A stretch of DNA of 64,000 nucleotides from UBA710 sp051645705 (GCA_051645705.1 JBOFBU010000002.1:496001-560000), one strand, 5' to 3'. Shown: positions 33,192-44,857, counted from the first letter of the stretch. Numbers and translations are program-made. Notes: a model not told the origin generated them from the sequence alone.

Positions 33192-34967
33192 ATGTTTAAA
33201 ATATTAGATTTGTTTTCCGGAGCCGGGGGTTTTTCTTTAGGTCTTGATAAACATAAAGAATTTAACACAGTTTTAGCAACAGATTTTAATGAATGTGCTT
33301 TAAAAACTATTAAAAAAAATAATAAAAAAATAGAAGTAATATTAGGAGATATAACTAATAATAATATTAAAAAAAAAATAATAAAAAAATCCAAAGAATT
33401 AGGAGTTAATTTTATTATTGGTGGCCCGCCATGTCAAGGATTTAGCATGAAAGGGAAAAAAGGTGGATTAGATGATCCAAGAAATTTTTTATTTTTAGAA
33501 TATTTTAATATTGTTGAATCAATTCAACCAGAAATTTTTATAATAGAAAATGTTCCATCAATTATTAGTTCTTCTAATGGTTATTTTATAAGTCAAATAA
33601 AGGAAAAATTTGAAAAAATTGGTTATAAATTAAATTATGATATATTAAATGCAAGCGATTTTGGTGTTCCACAAAATAGAAAAAGAGCCTTTATAATAGG
33701 ATCAAAAAAACAAAAATTTGATTTGCCTAATATAAAAAGTAAAACTAAAAAAATGACTGTTTGAGATGCTATTTCAGATTTAGCATATTTAGAATCAGGT
33801 GATGTTTGTCATGAACGAAAATATATAACAAAAATAGATTCAGAATATCAAAAAAAATTAAGAAATATAAAAGGGAAATTATTTAACCATTCTGCAACTT
33901 CTCATTCAAAAAATACATTATATAAATTATCATTAATTCCAGAAAATGGAACAAAATTAGACTTACCAATACATTTAAGAACAAATCAAAAATTTAAAAC
34001 AACTTGATCAAGATTACAATGAAATCAATTATCCCCTACAATTGATACCAGATTTGATACTCCTTCAAATGGTAAAAACACACATCCTATATTAAATAGA
34101 GCAATTACTCCAAGAGAAGCAGCAAGAATACAATCTTTTCCAGATTCATATGAATTTATTGGTGGAAAATCAGAAATATGTAAGCAAATAGGGAATGCTG
34201 TCCCACCACTATTAGCCTACGAAATAGGTTCATCAATTTTAAAACAAATAAATTCTATAATAGAATATAATGACATAAATTTTAAAATATATAATGGCGA
34301 TGCTTATAAAATATCAGGAAACATTGAAAATAATTCAATCGATGCATTAATTACAGATCCGCCATATAATATCTCTAAAAATAATAATTTTTCTACTCTT
34401 GATGGAAATAGAAAAGGTATTTATTTTGGAGACTGAGATACCAAATTTGATTTATATTCTTGAATAAAAGAATATTATATTAAAGTTAAAGATGGTGGAA
34501 CATTTATTATTTTTTGTTCATATTTATTTATTTCTCATATTTCAGATGAATTAATTAAATGCGGAGCAGAAATAAAGGATTTATTAAAATGAATAAAATT
34601 AAATCCAATGCCAAGAAATGTAGAAAGAAGATATGTATCAGATACAGAATATGCAATTTGAGCAGTAAAGCCAAATAAAAAATGAATATTTAATAAGCCA
34701 AAAACAATTTCTTATTTAAGAAGTGAATTTAAAACAAGTATAGTTTCCGGCAAAGAAAGAACAGAGCACCCAACTCAAAAATCATTAAAATTAATGAAAG
34801 AAATCATTGCTATTCATACAAATAAAAATGACTTAATTTTAGATCCCTTTATGGGTTCAGGAACAACAGGAGTAGCTGCTTTATTATTAAATAGAACTTT
34901 TATTGGAATTGAAAAAGAACAAAAATACTTTTTACTTTCAAAAGAAAGATTAGAAAAAAAAAGTTAA
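33192..34967 (+). CDS. Bifunctional DNA methyltransferase: C5-cytosine domain fused to beta-class N6-adenine/N4-cytosine domain
   Basis: 591 residues. The first ~345 form a C5 methyltransferase: motif I LDLFSGAGGFSLGL, motif IV GGPPCQGFS with the catalytic Cys, motif VI ENVPS, motif VIII PQNRKRAFIIG, motifs IX-X from RAITPREAARIQSFP to QIGNAVPPLLA. From about 360 follows an amino-methyltransferase with DPPYNIS (motif IV, ~387) before DPFMGSGTTG (motif I, ~550), the beta order. There is no stop or frameshift between them. Two different base modifications in one chain suit an asymmetric target, one strand each (inference). ATG at 33192 has TTAGGAGA upstream. Confidence 0.9.
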
Positions 34968-34988
34968 TTTTTATTTAAATTAATTCAA

Positions 34989-35009
34989 TATAATAATTTA
35001 ATTAAAGGA
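34989..35009 (+). promoter_or_regulatory. -10 box and RBS for the GIY-YIG gene
   Basis: TATAAT at 34989-34994 and AAAGGA at 35004-35009, six bases before the ATG at 35015. Confidence 0.5.
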
Positions 35010-35014
35010 AAATC

Positions 35015-35881
35015 ATGAGCAAAACCATAATTCAATCAATATTATTTAAAAGCAATCTTAAAGGGCTAAGAATTCATAAATTAAATAATGATAATATTAG
35101 ATTTTTCGAAATACCAAGAGAAATAATAAAAGATATAAAAGAAGAAAAATTTATAAGTAATTCAGGAGTATATTTTTTACTTTCTGAAGATGAAAATAGT
35201 GTATATATTGGTCAAACAGACAATATATATCAAAGAATCTTGGAACACAATCAAACAAAAGAATTTTCAAAAATATTAGTTTTCGTTTCAGAAAGCAATA
35301 ATTTTTCTAGAACATTTATAGATTATATAGAATGATATTATATTGATGTAGTAAAAAAAGGTGATGCTTGATTATTATCTAATATTCAGCAAAGAGATAA
35401 AAAACCAAATGTAAATGATTTTGAAGAACCGTTATTAAAATCAATTATTTCTTCTATTGATGATTTATTATTTTTTATTGGTATTGAATTTAATAGAGAA
35501 GTAAAAACTATTAAAAAACAAAATATTTTTAAATGTAAAGATGCATCAGCCATATATCAAGATGGGAAAATGATTATTCTTAAAAATTCAATATTACCAA
35601 GTGTAGCTGATAAAATAGAAAAAATTAATAAAGATAATAAATATTATGATGAACAAATTAAAATATTTACTTCAATGCAATTATATTTAGAAAATTTAGT
35701 TGAAAAAAATAAAGCAATTTTAATTGAAGAAAAAAATGCTTTTAAATTATTAGTTGATATTAATTTTGGTAGTCCATCATATTCTTGTAATTTTGCAAAA
35801 GGTTATTACTCGGTAAATGGTTGAGATGAATGAAAAAATGAATTAGGAGAAAGCCTTAATAAAGTTTATAGATTAAAATAA
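35015..35881 (+). CDS. GIY-YIG nuclease family protein (DUF4357-like C-terminus)
   Basis: 288 residues. The GIY-YIG core lies at about 49-110: GVYFLLSEDENSVYIGQTDN, an Arg in IYQRILEHN, and a later Glu in FIDYIEWYY, which together resemble the catalytic residues. The C-terminal half, with a short NGWDEWKNELG block, resembles DUF4357-type domains that accompany such nucleases. It follows the bifunctional methyltransferase by 47 bp on the same strand with its own promoter, so it may be a second nuclease of the same restriction system or an independent defence enzyme. Confidence 0.75.
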
Positions 35882-35923
35882 AACAAATTTTTAAATTAAC
35901 TAAAAACTTTATTTTTTTTATAT

Positions 35924-35994
35924 TATAATTTAATAAAGTTGATATTTTTATTTTAAATTTAGATAATTATATGAATTTAATTTTAAATAAGGAG
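35924..35994 (+). promoter_or_regulatory. Promoter and RBS of the 14-module lipoprotein
   Basis: TATAAT at 35924-35929 and AAGGAG at 35989-35994, with a ~60-nt leader. The same AAGGAGTTT-leader form recurs before the related gene at 40082. Confidence 0.55.
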
Positions 35995-36001
35995 TTTTAT
36001 T

Positions 36002-39000
36002 ATGAACAAAAAATCTATATTTTTAAGTGGAGGTTTTTTATTAAGTGCAATTATTGTTCCTTTAGCAGCTGTTACTTCTTGTTCAAATGATAATACTAAT
36101 GTTCAATATATTAATATTACTCCTAAATTTGAGATTAAGGATAATATTTTACAATCTGAAATAACAAGCAATCCAATTGCAATAACAACATTAGAAAAAG
36201 TTTTTGAAGGAGTTACAAAAGATAATTATAATCAATTTACATCTTCTTGAGATGCTAAAAATAATAAAATTATTTTAACAGCAAAAGAAGGATATAAATT
36301 CGGTAATATTAATTCTGAAAAAAATACAATAGAATCAATTCAAATAAAAATAACAACAACTATAACTTATATAAATGTATTACCAAAAGGAAATATAACT
36401 GTAAATATAAAAGAAAAAGATTTAATTGAAACTATAATTCCAGAACAAACTTTAACAAATATTTTCGATGGAATTACAAATGAAAATTTTAGTCAATTTA
36501 CATCTTCTTGAGATCCTAAAACTAAAAAAGTTACTTTAATGGCAAAAGATGGTTATAAATTTGGTTCTGTTAATAGTGAACAAGATAAAATAGAATCAAT
36601 TCCAGTTCCTAAAATAATTTTAGATATTTATCCTAATAGAGATATTAATATTAATGGAATTACACAAGCGGAATTAGAAGCAAAACCTATTACAAAAGAA
36701 ACTCTAATGAAAGCTTTTGTTGGAATTACAAATGAAAATTTTGATAATTTTACAGCTAGTTATATTGCAGTACCTAATCCTGATAAAGAAAATCTTTTTA
36801 TATTTTCATTATTAGCTAAAGAAGGTTATTTATTTGATAATAATAAACAAGAACTTCCTTCTTTATCTTTTAAAGTAACAACTTTTTTAAATATAACTCC
36901 AAAAGCAACTATTACAGAAGTTATTAATTCAAATGAAGTAACTGCTAATCCAATTTCTCAAAAAACTTTAGAAAAAGCTTTTGATGGAATTACAAATCAA
37001 AATTTTAATAATTTTACATCTTCTTGAAATGCTACAACTAAAAAAATTATTTTAACAGTAAAAGAAGGTTACCAATTCGGTAATGTTACTTCTCCATTAG
37101 ATAAAATAGAATCAATTGAAATAAAAACAACACCAACACCAACAATAACTTATATAAATGTATTGCCAAAAACAAGTATAACTGTAAATATAAAAGAAAA
37201 AGATTTAATTGAAAATATAATTTCAAAACAAACTTTAGATAATCTTTTTGATGGAATTACAGATACAAATTATGCTCAATTTACATCTTCTTGAGATCCT
37301 AAAACTAAAAAAGTTACTTTAACAGCAAAAAATGGTTATAAATTTGGTTCTGTTAATAGTGAACAAGATAAAATAGAATCACTTCCAATTCCTACAATAA
37401 TTTTAAATATTTCTCAAAAGGCTAATATTGATAGTAATTCAATTACACAAACAGAATTAGAAGCTAAACCTATTAAAAAAGAAACTTTAATGAAAGCATT
37501 TGATGGAATTACAGATGCAAACTATAGTTTCTTTACATCTTCTTGAGATTCGACAAATAAAATAATTACTTTAACAGCTAATAACGGATATAAATTTGAT
37601 TCTGCTGGTACTGAAACAGATAAAATAGAATCAATTGTAATTTCTACAATAACTTTATTAAATATAACTTCAAAAACATTAATTACAGATACTATTAGTT
37701 TAGATGAATTGAACGCTAGTCCAATTTCTCAAAAAACTTTAGAAAAAGTTTTTGACGGAATTACAAATACTAACTATAATCAATTTACAGCTCAATATAA
37801 TAATACAAATAAAATAATTACTCTAACAGCTAAACCTGGCTATAAATTTGGTTCTGCTGGAGCTGAAAAAGATATAATAGATTCAGTTTCAATTTCTTCT
37901 ACAATAACTTTATTAAATATAACAGCAAAAACATCAATTTCAGAAGCTATTAGTTCAGATGAATTAACTGATCCTATTTTAATGGTAACTTTAAATAAAA
38001 TTTTTGATGGGGTTACAAGTGCAAACTATTCTCAATTTACATCATTATATGATTCTACAACACAAATATTAACATTAACTGCTAAAGAAGGATATAAATT
38101 TGGAACAATTTTAGCTTCTTCTAAAGATACTTTAGCTTCAATTCAATTAAATCCAACTTTATCAAAAATTGGAATAATACCAAAAGGTGCAATAGTTGGT
38201 AATATTTTTGAAAGTGAAATAACAGGAACAATTAGTATAGAAACTTTAGAGAAAGCATTTGATGGGAAAATACAAAGATTTTATAATCAATTTACATCAA
38301 AATATGATTTTACAAGTAAAAAAATTGTTTTAACACCAGAAAAAGGATTTGAATTTATAAATTCTACATCAACTAATAAAACTATTGAATCAGCCGCAAT
38401 TCCTCAAATTATTTTAAATATTTCTCCAAAGAAAATAAATGAAATTTTTTCTAATCAAGAAGTAAAGGCTAACCCTATAACTAAAGAAACTTTAGCAAAA
38501 GCGTTTGATGGAGTTAATGATATAAATATTCAATATTTTGATTCAAAAGCAACTGTTGTTCCAGGTCAATCAACTTATATTATTGAATTAATAGCTAAAT
38601 CTGGATTTGCATTTATTAAAAATGGTGCAAATGGACCCGAAGTAGTTAATCAGATAGTTTCTTTATCATTTAATATAGCAAGTGCTGATATTGGGGTAAC
38701 AGCAAGAACAAAACTTACATTTGATATTACTACAAAAGAATTGGTTGGAGAAATAAGCAAATCAACATTAGATAAAGCATTTGAAGGAATTACAAACGAA
38801 AGTTTTCAAAAATTTACATCTTCTTGAGATGGTCAAACAAACACAATTATTTTAACAGCTAAAGATAATTATTCTTTTGCTAATTCAGCAAAAACTTTAA
38901 GTTCAATTGAAATAACACCAGTTACTACTGAAGTTATAGTTTATATGGCTATCACAACAAAAAATATTACACCGGATAGTATTTCTCAAGATGAAGTTGA

Positions 39001-39742
39001 TACAAATCCAATAAGACAATTAACCTTAGCAAAAGCATTTGATGGAATTAATGATGTTAATTTTGATCAATTTACATCTTCTTGAGATGCAACAACTGGT
39101 CAAATAACTTTAACTGCAAAAGCTGGTTATAAATTTGGAACATCATCAGCTCCTAAAGATACAATAGTATCAAATAAAATAACTCCAGCTACATCATATA
39201 TAGGAATAACAGCTAAAAATGCAATAGTTGGTAATATTTTTGAAAATGAAATAGATGGCGTAATTAGTATAGAAACTTTAGCAAAAGCATTTAATGGGAA
39301 ATTAGATAGATTTTTCCATTCATTCACATCTAAATATGATGTTACAAATAAAAAATTTATTTTAACTGCAAAAGCCGGATATATGTTTAGATATAATGAT
39401 GGAACTACAAATAAAGATGCTGCTTTTATTGAATCAGCTGTAATTCCTCAAATTTTATTAAATATTACTTGAAATAGAAATGTTAATAATAATGGAATTA
39501 CACAAGCGGAAATAACTGCTGCAAAAATTACTAAAGAAACTTTAATGAAGGCTTTTGATGGAATTACTGATACAAATATTAATTATTTTGATTCAGAAGC
39601 AGAAAAAGTTATAGTTGAAAATAAAGAATTTTATATTATTAAATTAACAGCTAAATCTGGATTTAAATTTGTTATTACAAATGGATCTGAAATAGTTGAT
39701 CAAATAATTTCTCTTTCTTTCGAAGTAAAAAAAATAAAATAA
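36002..39742 (+). CDS. Mvsp-like repeat lipoprotein, 14 modules
   Basis: 1,246 residues reading through many TGA codons. A signal peptide ends AAVTSC, giving a lipid-modified Cys near residue 27. The rest is a train of ~86-residue modules, each with NPI..TLEKxFDGITNxNF, a TSSW block and a LTAKxGYKFG strand. I count 14 copies. The form resembles the Mycoplasma mobile variable surface proteins (recollection, not verified). Surface exposure and host contact are inferred. Trp in TSSW is nearly always TGA. It has its own promoter with a strong RBS, as expected for an abundant lipoprotein, and no clear terminator follows. Confidence 0.85.
36110..39735 (+). repeat. Array of 14 diverged ~86-codon modules
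   Basis: The hallmark TL-x-K-x-F-x-G followed by a (F/Y)xSxW-type block recurs 14 times from about 36190 to 39590. At DNA level the strings TTTGATGGAATTACA and CAATTTACATCTTCTTGAGA recur near-identically, giving many short stretches for recombination. Modules 9 and 13 and modules 10 and 14 are more alike than neighbours, suggesting block duplication. Confidence 0.8.
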
Positions 39743-40081
39743 TTACTTTATTAAAACTATAAAAAAATAAAATGTTAATTAAAATATTAATTTTTGTTTA
39801 AAATTATTATTTTCATAGTGAAATAAGATTGTAAATTTGGTTTTATAAGCAGAAAAATAAAATGTTAATATAATTTTTATTTATCAAAATATTATTTAAT
39901 TTTAATATCTCATTCAAGGTAATGATTTAAGTGTTTATAATATAAATATTTGATTTATTTTTTATTAAAAATAGTAATATGCAATGTTAAATGTTTTAAA
40001 TAAAATTAATTCAATAATTTAAAAAATTAATTATATATTATAATTAAATATAAATTTATCGAATTAAGGAGTTTATTTAAT
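39743..40081 (+). other. 339-bp non-coding spacer between repeat lipoprotein genes
   Basis: Very A+T rich with no reading frame of note. Visible content: the short string AAAATAAAATGTTAAT appears twice (near 39766 and 39855), and a promoter (TATAAT 40039-40044, AAGGAG 40066-40071) for the next gene. No terminator hairpin seen. Confidence 0.5.
40039..40071 (+). promoter_or_regulatory. Promoter and RBS of the 2-module lipoprotein
   Basis: TATAAT at 40039-40044; AAGGAG at 40066-40071, 10 nt before the ATG at 40082. Confidence 0.55.
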
Positions 40082-40693
40082 ATGAACAAAAAAACAAAAT
40101 TTTTAATTACAGGATTAAGTACAATGGCAGTTGCTATTCCTTTTATAATAACTACTTCATGTAGTACTTCTACTGGAATAAAATTTATTAATATTTCTCA
40201 AAAAACAAGTGTTGTAGGAGATATTACTTCAGAAGAATTAGCTGCTAATCCAATTGCAATGACAACTTTAGAAAAAGTTTTTGATGGAATTACAAAAGAT
40301 AATTTTAATCAATTTACATCTTCTTGAGATTCAAAAACTAATAAAATAACTTTAACAGTTAAAGACGGTTATAAGTTTGGTAATGAAGAAGCTCCACAAA
40401 ATTCAATTGATTCAATTGTAATAACACCAATAATTATTTTAAATATTACACCAAATATAAATGTTAGTACTAATGGAATTACACTAACAGAAATAAATGC
40501 TCAACCAATTACTAGAGAAACTTTAATAAAAGCATTTGAAGGTATTGATGATACAAATATTAATAATTTTTTTTCAAAAGTATCTTCTGTTCCTTCTCAA
40601 AATCTTTATACTATTACATTAGTAGCTAAAGACGGTTTTGCTTTTGGTAAAGACCTTAAAAAAGAATTACCTTCTTTAAGTTTTACAATATAA
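40082..40693 (+). CDS. Short Mvsp-like lipoprotein, 2 modules
   Basis: 203 residues. Signal peptide MNKKTKFLITGLSTMAVAIP and lipobox ITTSC; mature part is two modules of the type found in the neighbouring 14-module gene (TLEKVFDGITKDNF with TSSW, and TLIKAFEGIDDTNI). It reads through TGA at 40327. Probably a short paralogue that can exchange modules with the long gene. It converges on the PTS gene across a shared terminator. Confidence 0.85.
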
Positions 40694-40705
40694 AATTAAA
40701 AAACT

Positions 40706-40747
40706 AAAAAAAAAAAAAAAACGAACTATTATTAGTCCGCTTTTTTT
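40706..40747 (+). terminator. Bidirectional terminator between convergent genes
   Basis: A15 run (40706-40720), a 7-bp stem with one mismatch (CGAACTA 40721-40727 with TAGTCCG about 40732-40738), then a run of T. The A run works as a T run for the minus-strand PTS gene. Confidence 0.75.
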
Positions 40748-40768
40748 ATTAAATTTTATTATAATTAA

Positions 40769-43036
40769 TTATTCAACAGTTATTATAAGATCTCCTGCTT
40801 TAACTTTAGTTCCATTTTCATGGGCAAAAATTATTTTTCTTGTAGAAGATAATTCTGGAATAACTATTGGTGAAATGATTGATTTACATTTTTCCATTTC
40901 ATTTAAATCCATTGAAGCAATTAATTTATCTTTTGTAATTATTCCTGGATTAATATTTGATTCAAATATAGCACTAGCATTAGATACTGTATCTATTCCT
41001 AAATGTAAGAGAATTTCAGTTCCATCTTCACTTTTAAATGTATAAGCATGTTTAGTGTGGAATACATTTTCTAAGTTTCCATTTATTGGTGAATAAATTT
41101 TTGAAGAACTTGGTTTAATTGCAAGACCCATTCCTAAAGCTCCTGAACTAAATAAATCATCTGGAACATCTTTTAAATAAACTATTTCTCCATCAAAAGG
41201 GGCAAATATATTAAATGGTTGAGAAATTTGTTCTTCTCCATCATTTTGATTTTCTTCATATTCATAGTTATTACTTGAAGTAATTTCTCCATTTTGTCTT
41301 AAATCATTTATTTTATCTGAAATAATTGATGCTTCTCCTCCAAAAATAATTTGAAGTGAATTATCTTTTTTAATAAATCCTTTTGATCCTAAAGGAACAA
41401 AATCATTACCATCAATTTTTGAAGAATCATCAACTGTAACACGCAACCTTGTAGCACATGCTGAAACATCAACTAAATTATGAAATCCACCTAATGATTT
41501 AACAATAGCGTTGATTCTTTCATCTTTATTTTTTGTTTTGGCTTCTTGATAATTCTTTTTATTAATTAAAGTCATTGGATTATCTTTTCTCCCCGGAGTA
41601 GCTAAATCAAATTTTTTAATTAATATTCAGAATGTAAAGAAGGCAAATAGCCCTTCAGCTAAAGCTAGAACAAATGCTCAGTAAAAATTAGTTCCTTTAG
41701 CAACAGGAATTGCTCCATAAATAATTAAATCTATAAATCCTCTTGCAAATCCTACTCCTACATGGGCATTCATTAGTTCCATAAACATATATGAAAAACC
41801 AGAAAGAGGCACATAGATTAAAAAGTATAATCATGGAGCACAGAATAAGAAAGTAAATTCTAATGGTTCAGTAATCCCTGTTAAAAAGGCAACAAGCATT
41901 GCAGAACCAATAACTAAAGAAACATTTCTTCTGTTTTTAATTTCGGCAGCCAATATCATTGCTCCCCCAATACCCATACATACACCTAAATAAGTTGGAT
42001 AATCTTGTGTAAATCTTCCAGCATATACTCCTGTATATTTATAGAATCATTCAAAAATTTGAATATCTCCTAAAGTATTATATGGCAATGAATTTATGAA
42101 GTTTCAAATGTTTTGATCTCCATCAATACTTGCTCCACCTGAAAAGGAATTAAAAGCTTCTAAAATTTTTGCTTGAATAGTTGGATCTAAATTAGCAGCT
42201 TGTAATCCATTAGTTAAAGTTTCTAATGTTAAAACTCCTCCAAATGGTGTTTGAAAAGCTAAAACAATTGGAATATGGTGTAATCCAAATGGCATTAGGG
42301 CTCTTCCTAGGATTCCATATAATAATCCTCCTGTACCATAAGGAGCAAATTGAATACCTTCTCCCATTTTAGTAATTCCTAAACCTACTCAAGGTCAGAA
42401 AACTAAAAATATTAAAGATAAAACAAACATTAAAGGAATTAAAACTATTGGAACTAGTCTAATCCCTGAAAAAAAATCTAAACCAGTAGGTAATTTTACA
42501 ACAGATATTTTATTATAAATATATGATGTTAATCCTCCTACTATTATTCCTCCAAATATGGAAGTATTTAGGGTTGTCATTCCTAATGTTTTTGTAGTTA
42601 TTCCAATAACTTCTTTATGGAATCATAAAATAGAAACGACTTCTCCTCCTTGAAATTGGATAAACGCTAATTGCGTTGAGGAGAAAACTAAATAGGCAAG
42701 GGCGGCACAAAAACCAGAGGCTCCCTTGTCTTTTGAGAATGTAATAGTTATAGCTATACAGAATAGAAGAGGTAAATTAACAAAAACAACCTCTGACATC
42801 CCTTTAAAGATATCTGCAAAAACTTGTCCTATTTCATTATGTACATTAGCCCCAATTGCTCCTCCAATTCCTAATAATAAACCAGCAATTGGAAGGATAG
42901 CGATTGGAAGCATTAATCCCCGCGATAGTTGGCTTAAAAATGATTTAACTTTACCTTTGTGTTTTCCATTGGAAAGTTTATTTTTTATTTCGCCAATCAT
43001 TTTGTGGTTATTAATTTTAGAAAAATTAAAACCCAT
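40769..43036 (-). CDS. ptsG: PTS transporter EIICBA, glucose/N-acetylglucosamine family
   Basis: 755 residues, N- to C-terminus: EIIC with about ten helices (FLSQLSRGLMLPIAILPIAG, GRALMPFGLHHIPIVLAFQ, FLTGITEPLEF), EIIB with phospho-Cys in SACATRLRV, and EIIA-Glc with the active His in LLHLGIDTV. TGA Trp codons split it into pieces. It takes up and phosphorylates a hexose. The symbol is for the family; because nanE lies directly upstream in the same operon, GlcNAc or ManNAc is a likely substrate as well as glucose. ATG preceded by GAAAGGA, 13 bp after nanE. Confidence 0.93.
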
Positions 43037-43049
43037 AAAATCCTTTCTT

Positions 43050-43733
43050 TTATATATTATTTAAAAATTTTTTTGTAATTTCTTTTGGCCGAGTAATAGC
43101 TGAACCAACAACTACAGCAAAACAACCTAATTTAAGTAAATCTTTTACTTGATAAGGTTCTCATATTCCACCTTCAGCAATTATTGGTGTATTTGAATAT
43201 TTAAGACAATCTTTAATAAATTGATAATCATTTTCAATATTGCTAAGATTTTTGGTCTCTTTTGTATATCCTCTTAATGTTGTTCCTATTAAATCAAAAC
43301 CAAGTTCTTGAGCATTTTTTACATCTTCTAAAGTTGCACAATCAGCCATAATTAAAACATCTTTATATTTTGTTTTAATTACTTTTACAATTTCTTCAAG
43401 ACTTTCTTTTGGTCTTTTTCTATTAGTTGCATCTAAAGCAATACATTTAATTCCTAATTCAACTAATTGGTTAACTTCTAAAAGAGTGGCTGTTATAAAA
43501 ACATCACTATCCTCATATTTTTTTTTAATTAAACCAATTATTGGTAAATCAGTTATTTGCATAATAGATCTTATATGATCAACTTGACTTAAGCGAAGAA
43601 CTTTTGCCCCACCTTCAATAACTGATTTAGCAACTAATGTAATTGCTTTAATATCATTTAATGGTTCATCATCAACGGCTTGACAAGAAATAATTAATTG
43701 ATTTTTTATTAGATCTAAAAAACTTTTTTTCAC
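43050..43733 (-). CDS. nanE: N-acetylmannosamine-6-phosphate 2-epimerase
   Basis: 227 residues of TIM-barrel NanE: IALDATNRKRP, MADCATLEDVKNAQELGFD, GTTLRGYT and TPIIAEGGIW are family motifs. It converts ManNAc-6-P to GlcNAc-6-P in sialic acid or ManNAc use. GTG start with a very strong RBS (GGGAGGGA, 7 nt upstream on the minus strand). First gene of a nanE-PTS operon; nagA, nagB and nanA are not in the window. TGA Trp at 43163. Confidence 0.93.
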
Positions 43734-43753
43734 TTTATAATCCCTCCCGATAC

Positions 43754-43776
43754 ATTATTATATTATTTATAATAAT
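43754..43776 (-). promoter_or_regulatory. nanE promoter with overlapping palindrome, candidate RpiR operator
   Basis: Minus-strand TATAAT at 43757-43762 lies inside a perfect inverted repeat: ATTATTATA (43754-43762), 5-bp spacer, TATAATAAT (43768-43776). The neighbouring RpiR-type gene makes this a plausible operator, though A+T richness makes such dyads common. Confidence 0.45.
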
Positions 43777-43795
43777 AGAAGGATTTTTTATAAAA

Positions 43796-43813
43796 AAATA
43801 GGGAAAAATTCCC
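43796..43813 (-). terminator. Terminator of the RpiR gene
   Basis: On the minus strand GGGAA-TTT-TTCCC followed by TATTTTTTT, overlapping the region directly after the stop at 43817-43819. Confidence 0.6.
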
Positions 43814-43816
43814 AAA

Positions 43817-44647
43817 CTATTTTCTATTTTTTCATTCACTTAAAAAGACTAATGATTTATTTAAATATTCTTCTGTTTTTGCTTTTAAAAGATAATTTAT
43901 TTCCATAAATAAAGCATCGGCTATAAGTAATTGGGATATCTTTGAACTAGTAGCTATAATTCTTTTTTCTTTACCTAAATCTTTTAATAAAATTTTACAA
44001 TCAATATTTTCTTTAATCTTTTCATTAACTGTAATAATAACTGTTTTAGCATTTAATTCTTTAGTTGCTTCTAAAAGAAAAATTACTTCTTCAGTTTCGC
44101 CTGATTTACTAAAAACTAAAACTAAATCATTTTCATTAAAATTTGAAATTTTTAAAATAGCATTATGAATATCTTGACAAGAAGAAATATTAATTCCGAT
44201 CTTTTGAAGATTATTTGATAATTCTTGAGCTGCTAAAAAACTACTTCCAATTCCAAAAGATAAAACCTTATTTGATTTTTTAATTATTTTAGCTATTTTT
44301 AAAAAATTATTATAGTCAATATTTAATAGAGTTTCATTAATTCCAAAATTACTATATGACATTAAATTATTTATTCTTGTTTTAGTATCTTCTCCCACTT
44401 TAATTGAATAAATATTTTCGTGCTTAGTGATTTCTTTTTGAATAAATATTTTCATTTCAAAAACATTATTAAAACCAATTTTTCGAACCAGTCTAGAAAG
44501 TGAGGATTTAGAAATAAAATAAATTTTTGAAAGTTCAATTATACTCGACATAGTAAATAATTTAGGATCTTCATTTATTTTATCTACTACATATATTTCA
44601 CTAGCATTTAATTTTTTATTAGAAATATCTAATATTTTATAATTCAT
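43817..44647 (-). CDS. RpiR/MurR-family sugar-phosphate-responsive regulator (HTH + SIS)
   Basis: 276 residues. N-terminal helix-turn-helix (SIIELSKIYFISKSSLSRLV, residues about 35-65) and a C-terminal SIS domain with VLSFGIGSSFLAAQELS and VFSKSGETEEVI, which binds phosphosugars. It likely controls the nanE-PTS operon in response to GlcNAc-6-P or ManNAc-6-P (inference). The true C-terminus WKNRK comes after a TGA Trp codon. ATG 44647 chosen over an upstream TTG at 44665 because the -10 box lies between them. Confidence 0.88.
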
Positions 44648-44653
44648 ACTTTT

Positions 44654-44659
44654 ATTATA
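44654..44659 (-). promoter_or_regulatory. -10 box of the RpiR gene, leaderless arrangement
   Basis: Minus-strand TATAAT ends 6 nt before the ATG (44647); no Shine-Dalgarno is possible, so transcription likely starts at or near the A of ATG. Confidence 0.5.
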
Positions 44660-44819
44660 GTACAAATATAATCACATAAATTTCTTAAATAGGATATTAT
44701 TTTTTATTGTTTTTATTATATAGTTATAATTTAGAATTAAACTTCATTTATAAATAATGATTTAAAACATTTAAAACTAATTATTAAATTGTGACAATAT
44801 TAATATTAAGCTTGTTTTA

Positions 44820-44849
44820 TTGATATTTTTTTAAATAAAAAGATAAAAT
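44820..44849 (+). promoter_or_regulatory. Promoter of the 44858 gene
   Basis: TTGATA at 44820-44825, 18-bp spacer, TAAAAT at 44844-44849, ATG 8 nt later without RBS. The rest of 44648-44819 holds only the divergent RpiR promoter and A+T-rich spacer. Confidence 0.5.
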
Positions 44850-44857
44850 TAATTAAT

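Noticed and set aside
36110..39735. CRISPR array
   Set aside because: Repeats are ~258 bp, diverged, in frame and coding; no short identical repeats with unique spacers.
42726..43064. 112-codon plus-strand frame
   Set aside because: Antisense to the PTS EIIC domain, whose motifs are clear.
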